Program-made: the position numbers and the translations under genes | Assembly (NCBI GenBank): GCA_903813345.2 | Contig: CAIIXF020000012.1 | Location: 11,020,932-11,084,931 of the forward strand | Length of the DNA stretch: 64,000 bases | Reading direction: 5' to 3' | Source of the DNA: Owenia fusiformis | Taxonomy: Eukaryota; Annelida; Polychaeta; Sabellida; Oweniidae | The notes under the pieces: model-generated | Databases searched by the model: none | Seen by the model: only the letters and a program-made list of their open reading frames with translations | Told to the model about the DNA's origin: nothing | In this document: one piece after another, positions 50,201 to 64,000 of the stretch | Layout: every line of letters begins with the position of its first letter | How positions within the stretch are numbered: the stretch's first letter is position 1

Positions 50201-52261
50201 TAAGCATCATCAGTCATCTGGACCTGTAACTTCTGCTACATCACAGGTCCAAGTGAAAACCAACCAGTCCTTAAAATATTAAAGTTACTTCGAATTCAGA
50301 ACTATATGTATTGGCACTTACCTAAAAGATATATAACTACATGTACGTATGATTTACATGTATACCATTATCACTATGTGTGTGTGTTAGACAGTATAGT
50401 TCATAATAAAGATATTATAAAAGATTCATTCTCCTCTTTATTGCTAGTAATTAACAATATTGAACAACTTTTAGAATCATAAAGTAGCCATGGATGGGTT
50501 TTTTCCCATGATTTCTGGTACGTGCGTTATTTACCCTCCTTGTTGTCATGTTTCGTCTTTTTCTGTTTGTTATTATTCTCATCTTCACATCCTTGCAGTT
50601 CTTGAGTACGTTTTTTATTGAAAATAGACCACATTTTGTGACATTTGTCAAAAGTTCAAAAAGAAATTTAAAAAATTAATACAGGAACCGGAAATTACTT
50701 TTGCTACACTGGACGAAAACAAATGTAGTTTGTATCTTCACCCGGGATTGTTTAACCTCCATTTATCCTACTCGATCAATTTATGAATATCCATATAATT
50801 TCTCGTTATAATTATATTTATTTAATAGTTAGTGGACAGTAATGAAGTCCCTGTGTTGGAATTCCCGGTTAATTTGCTTCCATAATCAGAAATTTTACAT
50901 CGAATGAAATACCATATGGTCACTACCCACAATTCATTTCGACCAATCAGAAAACAGTTTTTCCAAGTTATTGATAGATTATGCTACGCAATTTATCCTC
51001 GTTTGCAGACCTGAAAATCAAAAAATATTTCAAAAAATCCTGTCTGTTTTAAAGATTTTCGATGTGATAATGAGTAAAATCTTGAGTAAATGAAGTTCAA
51101 CGATTGGACTGATGTTTGAGGTAAGACTTTGGTGCATATCTTAGCCATCGGACTTGGACGGTCTTGTGGACTGGTTGGTTGGAATAAATCGTCAGTCCTG
51201 GGTCAACATCATCGAAGATGTCCCATGGTCCGACGCTTAGGAAAAACACTGGCTAGAACCCTTATACATCCTGGGTAACCATTGCTAGAAGTGGCTAGAA
51301 CCCTTATACATCCCAGGTTACCATTGCTAGAAGTAGCTAGAACCATTATATATCCTGGGTAACGGCTGCTAGAAGTGGCTAGAACCCTTATACATCCTGG
51401 GTAAGTGTTGCTAGAAGTGGCTAGAACCACTATTGACCCTGGATACCATTGCTAGAAGTGGCTAGAATCCATAAACACCTTGGGTAACTATTGCTAGAAG
51501 TGGCTAGAACCACTATTGACCCTGGATACCATTGCTAGAAGTGGCTAGAATCCATATACACCCTGGGTAACCATTGCTAGAAGTGGCTAGAACCATTATT
51601 GACCCTGGATACCATTGCTAGAAGTGGCTAGAACCCCCAGTTTATTAATATAAACAGCATAAGTCCCATTTGTAACGTGTAGCCAGACAGTTAACACATC
51701 TATGACTGATTGACTATAAGACTTATGACAGACTGAGTAACGACTTATACACCCATATGTAATTGTCTTATCATTCACTTGTTACTGTTTAAGTGATACT
51801 GCTTTGGAACATGATAACGGTCTGGGACTGTGTAATGCCAAGGCTACGCTAAACTCATATGGCAGATGCATGGCCCACGATTGTTACAAATCCAAGGATC
51901 ATCCGGATTGGATTCCGGATCATAAACATTCACGGCCCCAGATAACCACTGAGACTGCACAAGCAAATTGGTAGAATTATTTTTTGCCACATAAAAATTA
52001 TCATCTAGAAATTTTGAGACGACTGCTTCAACCAGATAAATTGACATTCCAAAAAAATCAAGAAAACTCAAAATTATATTTGTGTTTTACCTCATTTCCA
52101 GCAATTTTCTGTGTGTATTCGATAGAGTTAAGCTCGTCAATATAAAGATTGATATCCTTCTTAAATCCTTCATCACCTCTGTATACGATTGTGATCAATT
52201 TGGATCTATATTTTCGATATTTCTCCACTTCATTTTCAAAATAGAAACTCATGCCCGCCAT
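25894..52261 (-). CDS. HEATR6: HEAT repeat-containing protein 6, 21 exons
   Basis: Exons: 52261-52091, 49209-49102, 48655-48515, 48221-48109, 47849-47639, 46810-46182, 45694-45565, 45319-45220, 44894-44505, 42569-42461, 41966-41795, 40491-40357, 39870-39748, 39514-39390, 35927-35767, 35519-35365, 29103-28971, 28506-28418, 27599-27440, 26884-26768, 25952-25894. All phases agree, and the sum is 3,531 nt (1,176 residues; human HEATR6 is about 1,180). Strong family landmarks are FGYWSAFIPDSP, LEGSKQYLAVASED, EEADPSVQLHGAKLLEALG, SAIRALGVFVLYPCLRE, DKVKSNGVRAIGNL and ARWNACYAVGNMFKNP. It is an alpha-solenoid of HEAT/ARM repeats with a lysine- and serine-rich insert in exon 46810-46182 (KKNKKRRPKK, then SSSESEYSDTEGE). 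Its molecular role is poorly known. Exon 44894-44505 has a low-complexity Ser/Thr/Gln insert with a repeated SEVSQN motif. Several exons have duplicated edges, listed separately. Confidence 0.96.
26490..26690. repeat. Dispersed intronic repeat, copy 1
   Basis: This segment is rich in phrases such as TTGAAGCAGGTTGAAAAA and GATTTGAATTTCTGAGAACT. It resembles 30170-30540, where the same phrases recur in the same order. It lies in the last-but-one HEATR6 intron region. No coding potential is seen. Confidence 0.65.
26935..27060. repeat. Dispersed repeat family A, copy 1
   Basis: It contains CAGCTGGGTGCTGCGCCCAC, GGTGGGTGCACACC and GGGGAGATCAC. The same family appears at 27745-27840 in the same orientation and at 47383-47575 inverted. 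All three copies are in HEATR6 introns. Confidence 0.75.
27335..27425. repeat. Short tandem repeat of about 20 bp, five units
   Basis: Units read GCTTATACACTTAAGTATT with minor changes. The array ends 15 bp from the donor side of HEATR6 exon 27599-27440 but does not include the exon edge. Confidence 0.8.
27745..27840. repeat. Dispersed repeat family A, copy 2
   Basis: Its core is identical to the copy at 26985-27055, including CAGCTGGGTGCTGCGCCCAC. The right end is interrupted by a short duplication (CTTGCTTTAATGCTTGCTTT) just before the GC-rich segment at 27845. Confidence 0.75.
27870..27932 (+). promoter_or_regulatory. Candidate cryptic core promoter with a following 5' splice site
   Basis: A GC- and CpG-rich stretch in an otherwise AT-rich intron contains a good TATA box (CTATATAAAG, about 27890). 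About 35 bp later comes CAGAG followed by GTAAGCC, a strong donor consensus. The plus-strand arrangement could start a short leader exon. No coding exon or Sm site was recognised after it. It lies within a HEATR6 intron on the opposite strand. Confidence 0.3.
29131..29365. mobile_element. Pogo/Tigger-like MITE remnant
   Basis: The minus strand begins TACAGTAAAACCTGTTTAAG and continues with repeated GTGGAACACCTCC phrases; the left end is a diverged inverted copy (TAGTAAAGTGGAGCACCTCC). A CAGTAAAACCT-type end at a TA target is typical of pogo-group elements. Related fragments occur at 55275-55400, 61330-61420 and 61625-61660. It is intronic in HEATR6. Confidence 0.6.
30170..30540. repeat. Dispersed intronic repeat, copy 2
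   Basis: It carries the same phrases as 26490-26690 (GGTCAATTTGAAGCAAG and GATTTGAACTTCTGAGAAC), partly duplicated within the segment. It is in the HEATR6 intron that also holds the UNC93A-like gene. Confidence 0.65.
31678..31688 (+). promoter_or_regulatory. TATA box of the nested UNC93A-like gene
   Basis: GGTATAAATAC lies about 75 bp before the start codon at 31763. That leaves a 5' UTR of roughly 45-55 nt without an intron, which fits a self-contained promoter for a gene inside a HEATR6 intron. Confidence 0.55.
31763..33972 (+). CDS. UNC93A: UNC93A-like MFS protein, nested in a HEATR6 intron, with a frame break
   Basis: Three plus-strand exons: 31763-32725, 33088-33356, 33752-33972, about 484 residues in total, similar to UNC93A (about 457). 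UNC93 proteins are multi-pass membrane proteins of the major facilitator superfamily; UNC93A function is not well defined. The first exon shows the family hallmark SLQSSLNNEGGLGV, then SWYSLIPTNILIGIGTGINW and the cysteine loop CGSEFCPNSNLTG with possible N-glycosylation sites. The third exon has FVSRNMWQSVGVSTSFAIQ and YITIGVLSVGMVSYTILE. The start codon has a fair Kozak context (AAGATGG). Odd: exon 2 ends after two bases of a codon and the best exon 3 acceptor also needs two bases before the family frame, so the canonical join shifts frame and stops after about eight residues. Confidence 0.88.
34103..34108 (+). terminator. Candidate polyadenylation signal for UNC93A-like gene
   Basis: AATAAA occurs 131 nt after the TGA stop at 33970-33972, a usual distance for a short 3' UTR. 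The surroundings are A-rich, so chance occurrence is possible. Confidence 0.4.
34430..35290. repeat. Interspersed repeat with AAAATGGCCGCC phrases, copy 1
   Basis: It contains successive degenerate units with AAAATGGCCGCCTTC, AGTGTCA and AACAAAATCRCTMC-like phrases. The same family is better preserved at 40540-41470. The unit ends near 35278 with GGACACATGTATGGATAGAG, a decayed counterpart of the GGAC-rich tail of the other copy. Confidence 0.7.
35546..35620 (-). repeat. Extra copy of the 3' splice site and 5' part of HEATR6 exon 35519-35365
   Basis: A 75-bp unit starting GTAAGTGCAA on the plus strand occurs at 35471 (within the real exon and acceptor) and again at 35546. The copy keeps about 50 bases of coding sequence and a TTTTAG|GAAAG-like acceptor with small changes. 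It lies on the upstream intron side. Confidence 0.82.
36103..36352. repeat. Perfect 26-bp minisatellite, about ten units
   Basis: Units read ATGCACATGTGCAGAATG followed by TCATTTCA, with almost no variation. The unit contains the palindrome TGCACATGTGCA. It creates spurious open frames in three phases. It is in the HEATR6 intron between exons 39514-39390 and 35927-35767. Confidence 0.95.
36873..39383 (-). repeat. Tandem array of HEATR6 exon-14 3' end plus 5' splice site, about 33 units
   Basis: Units of about 77 bp on the minus strand carry roughly the last 50 coding bases of exon 39514-39390 (residues SAWVLGNISDALVVNK), its donor AA|GTAAGAC, and about 25 bases of intron. Nearly all units keep GTAAG; one near 38627 has GTTAG. 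Some units encode EVKSAW where the functional exon reads IKTAW. Only the copy at the high-coordinate end is joined to a full exon. Read-through past the real donor meets TAA at once (NK then stop). Confidence 0.95.
39871..39955 (-). repeat. Extra copies of the 3' splice site of HEATR6 exon 39870-39748
   Basis: A 47-bp unit that begins TGTCACACATGATATCC on the plus strand occurs at 39844, 39891 and, partly, 39938. The first lies across the real acceptor and the first codons of the exon. The second reproduces both with the same TTTTCAG|ATGCGTC junction. Confidence 0.85.
40540..41470. repeat. Interspersed repeat with AAAATGGCGGCC phrases, copy 2
   Basis: About four units of 130-170 bp contain CAAAATCGCTCCACTACTT, AAAATGGCGGCCATTTTTC and AAAGTGTCATTAGACAGTG. 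Related to 34430-35290. It lies in the HEATR6 intron between exons 41966-41795 and 40491-40357. The 3' side runs into the GGAC-rich microsatellite. Confidence 0.8.
41493..41555. repeat. GGAC-type microsatellite
   Basis: The run has GGACGGAC, GGACGTAC and GGATGGAC units. It terminates the AAAATGGCGGCC repeat and is followed by a CTTCGTTCGATGGGATAA phrase, as if it were the tail of a mobile element. Confidence 0.85.
41650..41740 (-). mobile_element. tRNA(Leu/Ser)-like SINE head or tRNA pseudogene
   Basis: The minus strand reads TTGGCCGAGGGGCTTGAGC (A-box-like, as in class II tRNAs), later GGTTGCAAGTTCGAGAC (B box). It does not fold into a full acceptor stem by eye and follows directly on the repeat at 41493-41555. 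It is a different family from the two SINEs at 6329 and 15090. Confidence 0.6.
42053..42225. mobile_element. Small inverted-repeat insertion inside a duplicated exon edge
   Basis: The left end GGGGTGTATTCGACGATATT pairs with CGCGAATATACCCC at the right end. The insertion separates a fragment of the duplicated HEATR6 exon-11 segment (41988-42017) from the rest (42285-42392), so it arrived after that duplication. Confidence 0.55.
42285..42392 (-). repeat. Extra copy of the 3' splice site and 5' part of HEATR6 exon 41966-41795
   Basis: The segment from GCACCATGTAACTGTA to ATGTCTGCAATATAG repeats the exon's first 80 or so bases plus its acceptor, with several mismatches and a short deletion. It lies on the upstream intron side of the intact exon. 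Confidence 0.8.
42600..44150 (-). repeat. Tandem array of HEATR6 exon-10 3' splice site plus 5' exon part, 12 units
   Basis: Units of about 127 bp each carry, on the minus strand, an intron tail ending ATAAATTCCAG and then about 60 coding bases starting GAAGTGGATGTCC. Starts of GTGCCTCTAAGACC fall near 42632, 42760, 42888, 43014, 43143, 43271, 43399, 43525, 43652, 43779, 43905 and 44023. None has the second half of the exon or its donor. The intact exon is 42569-42461. All units keep an AG at the acceptor position; one has CTAG. Confidence 0.95.
44955..45080. repeat. Dispersed repeat family B
   Basis: It contains CCATTTGTTACAGATGC, AACTGCC and GTTGGAGACTATAAC. The same phrases in the same order occur at 2095-2220, 26085-26206, 35630-35760 and, decayed, 45745-45840. 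Two of these are the ends of the segmental duplication. Confidence 0.7.
47383..47575. repeat. Dispersed repeat family A, inverted copy
   Basis: It begins GATCTCCCCAGCATTCAAGC and continues with GCACCCACCTGGAAATCC. It is the reverse complement of the family seen at 26935-27060 and 27745-27840. Intronic in HEATR6. Confidence 0.75.
49390..49550. repeat. Two-unit tandem duplication in HEATR6 intron 1
   Basis: AATGAATCCAAGGCTTCATA followed by CCT and an AAATCGAAT...GAATGTTTTCA segment occurs twice, about 75 bp apart. On the minus strand each unit includes CAGGTATGAAG or TAGGTATGAAG, which looks like a 5' splice site, but no exon was recognised beside it. Confidence 0.65.
50003..50070. repeat. Near-perfect 60-bp palindrome
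   Basis: CCAATTTGCATTGGAATTC through ATAAAATTTATC is followed directly by its reverse complement, with only a CGG-like centre. It is long enough to extrude as a hairpin. Its position is HEATR6 intron 1. Confidence 0.9.
51236..51640. repeat. Minisatellite of about 42 bp, nine to ten units
   Basis: Units contain GCTAGAAGTGGCTAGAACC followed by TTATACATCCTGGGTAACC-like sequence. An outlying pair of similar units is at 50070-50130, so the intervening segment (50130-51235) may have been inserted into an older array. It is in HEATR6 intron 1. Confidence 0.9.
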
Positions 52262-52303
52262 GTCAGTTCTCGCTCTCGTGATCTTCTTCCGGCGAGATCA
52301 AAC
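52262..52303. promoter_or_regulatory. 42-bp divergent promoter of HEATR6 and COQ5
   Basis: Only 42 bp separate the two start codons. The interval has CTTCCGGC, an ETS-type site. Both ATGs lie in YY1-like contexts: CAAACATGGCGGC for COQ5 and TGACATGGCGGGC for HEATR6. These resemble the TISU element (SAASATGGCGGC) used by transcripts with very short 5' UTRs, with one mismatch for COQ5 and more for HEATR6. There is no TATA box. Transcripts must either have minimal leaders or overlap. Confidence 0.75.
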
Positions 52304-61224
<8,921 letters not shown>

Positions 61225-62768
61225 CAAATGATATGCTGAACACTCTGTTATTATTATAGATGCTAAATTGGTCATCCAGTGATGTACTGTACACGTGCTT
61301 AGAAGCTACAGACAGAATATTCACATACATAAACCTGTCTTAGTGAACACCTCTCTCTACTGACTTCATTATAAATTATCCTCTCTGTAATGAACACCTA
61401 CTAACACTGAACATCTTTTCTCAGCAAAAAACGTTCAATGTAGACAAGTTTTAATGTATTACATGTAGAATCAAGATACAGATTTATTTACTTTATTGGG
61501 ATTTCTTTTGTTCCACGCTAAGAAAATAGTCGTTCAAACAAATATGGGGGTTAACATGTAAACCTATGAGGAAAACCACTGGTCCTTAACTTTTTTTGAG
61601 GAGTATATTTTGCATTACAAGAAAGACAGTACAGTAAAACTTGTGAAGTGGAACACTGCAAAGTCACGGTCATCGTGAGATGGAAATTGTATAACCTGAA
61701 CTTCTGAAATGAATAAAAATACAATTCATGTCAAAGAAAAATACATTTTCTGATTGACTGATGTAAAATATTAGTAGAATATATATGTAGAATATTGGAT
61801 TATATCTTATATACTAAATTATTTGGTTGATGTGAATGGTAAATGTTACCTAAAGATCCATGTATCGATATGCATCTATGACAATTTAGACAAAACAAAG
61901 TAGTATCTCGAAAAAGTCCTCAACGGCTAATTTAACTTTCACTTAATACAGGGCGTTCATTAACTTTGTGCAAAAGTACTCTAAAATTTTGGTTTCCTAC
62001 TCAGTCTGGCTGTAATTTTCACTCAGTACACCTACACTATTCAAACATTTGAAAATACACATACAGTGTATTTGTATTTTCAGAAATAAGTGATTGGTTG
62101 AACTAGCTAACATTTTTTACAATAAATTAGATGAACAATATAATTTTAATTGAGCATTTTTATATATCATATATCTATTTATTTATTTAGTATTTTGGCA
62201 CAATTAATTATAGTCTTACCTAATCCTCGCCATTTACATATTTCAGAAAGAGCCATTATGCAAAATGATCAATGAACTTTTCAATATCATCAATATTGCA
62301 TTCTGATACTCATAGCATCTCTCTGTTGCAAGATAGATATGAAGAGGGCGTGGCTTACCACGATGTCAATATTGATAAATTCTTGTATTCTTTTTTATAT
62401 AAAATACTGAAGTTTTGGCATCAATATTTTGTTAATATGTTAGACTTTCTCCAATCGATTTGAGGAGGGATGAATGAAGATAAGAAGATAAGTAAAAAGT
62501 CAGCATTGGCTAACATGCATCAACAGTTCATGACAATAAATCTCCAGCAGAGGACCGTATCTGTACACGTTTATTCACAAGTTCTTATAAAATCGTGTAG
62601 CATAAACTTATTTTAAGATGTTCATAAACTAGTTAAACTTCTCTAACAATCGAATAAATCTCCGGGATTTTATCATTATAAGACACGTCTGAGTGTCAAC
62701 TGCTGCAATGCATGATGGGAAATTGAAATGATGGTTTTACATGTATTTTGTACATGTCTGTCCACATG
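61225..62768. other. Convergent intergenic region between COQ5 and the WD40 gene
   Basis: It holds the 3' UTRs of two converging genes. A candidate COQ5 polyadenylation signal AATAAA is at 61712-61717, about 490 nt after the stop. Pogo-like fragments (AAACCTGTCTTAGTGAACACC near 61335, GTACAGTAAAACTTGTG near 61628) are present. No coding exon was found. Confidence 0.6.
62570..62575 (-). terminator. Candidate polyadenylation signal of the WD40 gene
   Basis: AATAAA on the minus strand lies about 195 nt beyond the TGA at 62769-62771. Confidence 0.45.
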
Positions 62769-64000
62769 TCACATGACCAAGCACATTTGAGAGGAATTTC
62801 TGTATCTTGCTTGTTGTATAAATTGAGCTCTCCTATATAACTCCTTATTCGGAACTACTCTTCCAGTAGTTTGCTCTTTCTGTGTGTCATTGCTGTTATG
62901 GTCATGTTCATGCACAGATACATTCTCGGAATATCTGACTTTCCTGACATTCTTAGCGTCCTTTGTGGTAATTTGTTTCTTATTGTGTGTACTGACGCTT
63001 TGAGTCAGCCGTGTGTTCTGCATTGTAATATCCGTGGTTATATGTGGTTTGTATGAACTGAGAATGCCATTTTGTGTCGCCACCAAGATGTTTTGTTCTT
63101 GACTTGAGCAAATGTTTGTAACTGGAGAGTAAACGTACTGCCCATCGGGTACAAGACTTCTACATTTGGCCATGTCGTATAGATACACCAATCTCTCGTA
63201 GCAACCGACTCCTAATAATTGACCATTATGCAGGAAGGACATTGCGGTTATCGTCATCCTAGATGAGACTGTTTCTTTACAAACCAATAGGGTTTGGACA
63301 ACCTGCCTTCTTTTCAGATCCCAAATCTTAATATTAAGATCGTTTCTTGTAGTGGAAGCAACGAAGTTGTTATGTACCTTCAGGATGGTTATCTCTGTGG
63401 TGTGTTCTTGGTATGTATACGCAAGGCAGGACATGGATTCAAAGTTCCAAGCATATATTTTGCCAGTGTCTGTGCCATATAGTATAAGGTCATCGCTCAT
63501 TTCTAGTGCAGTGATATCCTCATCTTTCAGGTTAATTTCAACATCATCGCATTCGAATTTTTGCAAATGACAGAGCCTCACTTTGTTTCCATTTAGAGCA
63601 ACCACAAATAGTTTCCGATCTGGATGTGTTGCAATATGCGTAACCTCTGATTCAAACTCAAATGCCAATGTTCGTTTGAAGCTCGTTCCCACCATTTGCC
63701 ACACATTTACAGCATTGTCAGCCCCGCCCGTGATCAAGTGGCTCCCATTTGGTGTGCATACCATACACGTAATTTGGGCATCGTGTGCAAGAGTGGTCGA
63801 TATTTTCCTAGATTTTTTCATATCATACACCATAAATGTTACATTATCAGTATCTAACGTAACAACGTGTTTCCCATCAGGGAATACTACTGGTTTCATA
63901 TCGGTGTCATTTTGGAACTCGGGTACAACATCTTTCAAGTTTGGGTTTAAATGCCATATCTTAACATATGGAGATTCATTGGATGCAGACACGGCCACGT
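62769..64000 (-). CDS. WD40-repeat protein, C-terminal part, with possible CaaX box
   Basis: An open exon enters from beyond the window edge and ends at TGA 62769-62771, giving about 410 residues. WD-type strands end in VKIWHL, VNVWQM, IYAWNF, IKIWDL and VYLYDM, with the HDAQITCMVCTPNGSHLITG type of repeat start between them, so at least five to six blades of a propeller are present. The apparent first codon at the edge is GTG inside a blade, not a start. After the propeller comes a polar tail (about 100 residues, rich in Thr, Lys, Gln and Asn). The last four residues are CLVM, which fits a CaaX prenylation motif (C, two aliphatics, M favouring farnesyl). The fold resembles the WD part of NACHT-WD proteins such as NWD1/NWD2, but the N-terminal half is not in view. 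Confidence 0.88.
   Translation of the reverse strand, partial: VAVSASNESPYVKIWHLNPNLKDVVPEFQNDTDMKPVVFPDGKHVVTLDTDNVTFMVYDMKKSRKISTTLAHDAQITCMVCTPNGSHLITGGADNAVNVWQMVGTSFKRTLAFEFESEVTHIATHPDRKLFVVALNGNKVRLCHLQKFECDDVEINLKDEDITALEMSDDLILYGTDTGKIYAWNFESMSCLAYTYQEHTTEITILKVHNNFVASTTRNDLNIKIWDLKRRQVVQTLLVCKETVSSRMTITAMSFLHNGQLLGVGCYERLVYLYDMAKCRSLVPDGQYVYSPVTNICSSQEQNILVATQNGILSSYKPHITTDITMQNTRLTQSVSTHNKKQITTKDAKNVRKVRYSENVSVHEHDHNSNDTQKEQTTGRVVPNKELYRRAQFIQQARYRNSSQMCLVM

Overview
The window is AT-rich animal nuclear DNA: genes are split by GT-AG introns and the space between exons is packed with MITEs, mariner remnants, tRNA-derived SINEs and minisatellites. The gene set (gamma-glutamyltransferase, HEATR6, UNC93A-like, COQ5, a WD40 protein) and the repeat style fit an invertebrate, probably marine. 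I cannot fix the phylum from sequence alone.

Layout. Bases 1-2220 are the left copy of a 2.2-kb direct duplication whose other copy is at 23981-26206. A GGT gene lies between them on the minus strand (10 exons found, 18867 down to 4783); its introns hold two decayed mariner-type elements, a 4-kb foldback element and two SINEs. HEATR6 fills 52261 down to 25894 on the minus strand. Its 21 exons join in frame to 1,176 codons plus a stop. A three-exon UNC93A-like transporter gene sits inside one HEATR6 intron on the opposite strand (31763-33972). COQ5 (8 exons, 333 codons plus stop) runs rightward from 52304; its start codon is 42 bp from that of HEATR6, a very compact divergent promoter. The last 1.2 kb is the C-terminal exon of a minus-strand WD40 protein that continues past the window edge and ends in a possible CaaX box.

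The most unusual signal is shared by three neighbouring genes. Tandem repeats have grown from exon-intron junctions, so each repeat unit carries a piece of coding exon plus its splice site. COQ5 exon 2 has about 23 extra 3' splice-site copies, HEATR6 exon 10 has 12, and HEATR6 exon 14 has about 33 extra 5' splice-site copies. HEATR6 exons 11, 13 and 16 and GGT exon 17087-17212 have one or two extra copies each. In every case one intact exon remains, and the extra copies lie on the intron side.

The genes do not form one pathway. COQ5 acts in mitochondrial ubiquinone synthesis, GGT in extracellular glutathione breakdown, the UNC93A-like protein is a membrane transporter-like protein, and HEATR6 is a HEAT-repeat scaffold of poorly known function. 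Exon boundaries were assigned by eye from splice motifs, phase agreement and recalled family conservation; no alignment was run.
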